From: an uncultured Rhodobiaceae bacterium
GTDB lineage: Bacteria > Pseudomonadota > Alphaproteobacteria > RS24
Length of the DNA stretch: 23,865 nucleotides
Assembly (NCBI GenBank): GCA_913020275.1
Contig: CAJWBV010000001.1
Coordinates: forward strand, 1 to 23,865
Direction of reading: 5' to 3'
Shown here: positions 23,792-23,865 of the stretch, one piece after another
Layout of the letters: each line of letters opens with the position of its first letter
Numbering within the stretch: the stretch's first letter is position 1
Notes under the pieces: generated by a model
Seen by the model: only the letters and a program-made list of their open reading frames with translations
Told to the model about the DNA's origin: nothing
Databases searched by the model: none
Position numbers and translations under genes: made by a program

Positions 23792-23865
23792 GAGAGGACC
23801 GTTCTGGGCGTGTCTTTTCCGGCCGTCCTGCCTCGAATGGGAGACGACTGGCACGGGCCTTGCTT
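23500..23865 (-). pseudogene. C-terminal fragment of NuoF-like / NAD-dependent formate dehydrogenase beta subunit
   Basis: The minus strand from about 23750 down to 23501 reads, in one frame, PPGATLPPRLFDLEMDYEAM, GHGGVVVYDDSVDL, ARYAFEFCVEESCGKCTPCRVGS, and RGVETVDRIKAG. This is the iron-sulfur region of the NuoF/FdsB family, with the CxxCxxC 4Fe-4S motif. The RGVE-DRI stretch after it is nearer formate dehydrogenase beta subunits than complex I NuoF. The fourth cluster cysteine and the C-terminal ~40 residues are missing, cut at the junction with the GDPD gene. Upstream (23750-23865) homology is blurred and seems to need frame changes, as if the sequence were damaged or of low quality. It continues off the window edge. 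Confidence 0.7.

Noticed and set aside
1..23865. Mobile elements, prophage, CRISPR arrays, toxin-antitoxin or defence genes
   Set aside because: No transposase, integrase, terminal inverted repeats, regularly spaced repeats or defence-type domains are visible; nearly all the sequence is accounted for by conserved housekeeping genes.

Overview
The window looks like an ordinary chromosomal segment of an alphaproteobacterium, moderately GC-rich. The order ftsE-ftsX-ydcF-DUF2125 facing tyrC-hisC-chorismate mutase, followed by metX-metW, a DUF-type methyltransferase and gloB, is an arrangement I associate with Hyphomicrobiales/Parvibaculales-like genomes. That taxonomic guess is from remembered gene order and was not tested by a search. 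Genes are packed tightly, with many 1-8 base overlaps and no intergenic space above about 190 bases. I see no prophage, insertion sequence, CRISPR array or defence system.

Layout: 1-2831 (+) carries the 3' part of ftsE, then ftsX, a YdcF/DUF218 membrane protein and a DUF2125 protein. 2828-5612 (-) is an aromatic amino acid operon: chorismate mutase with an extra C-terminal domain, a HisC-type aminotransferase and prephenate dehydrogenase. 5772-7569 (+) is metX-metW for methionine synthesis. 7566-8321 (-) is a methyltransferase-like protein. 8391-12476 (+) is gloB, a degenerate cupin-like gene, then pabB-pabA-pabC, which make p-aminobenzoate from chorismate. 12499-12678 (-) is rpmF, with an intrinsic terminator inside the end of pabC. 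12763-13884 (-) is an exported PQQ-dependent sugar dehydrogenase, divergent from a small unknown membrane protein (13991-14443, +). 14440-16611 (-) is malate synthase G, then tRNA-Ser(GGA), lepA, pheT, pheS, rplT and rpmI, all on the minus strand.

The right end (23063-23865) is anomalous. The first ~140 codons of a glycerophosphodiester phosphodiesterase run straight into the reverse-oriented C-terminal part of a NuoF/formate dehydrogenase beta subunit gene. This is either an assembly chimera or a real rearrangement breakpoint.

Biochemically, two chorismate-consuming branches lie within 10 kb (tyrosine/phenylalanine through chorismate mutase; folate through pabABC), next to methionine synthesis and a translation cluster. 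I found no convincing new biological system. The more interesting points are: three convergent gene pairs that end in the same 4-base CTAG stop overlap at GC-rich inverted repeats; the extra domain on chorismate mutase; a Gln-to-Leu change in the PabA nucleophile motif; a hairpin leader in front of rpmI; and the junction at the right end.
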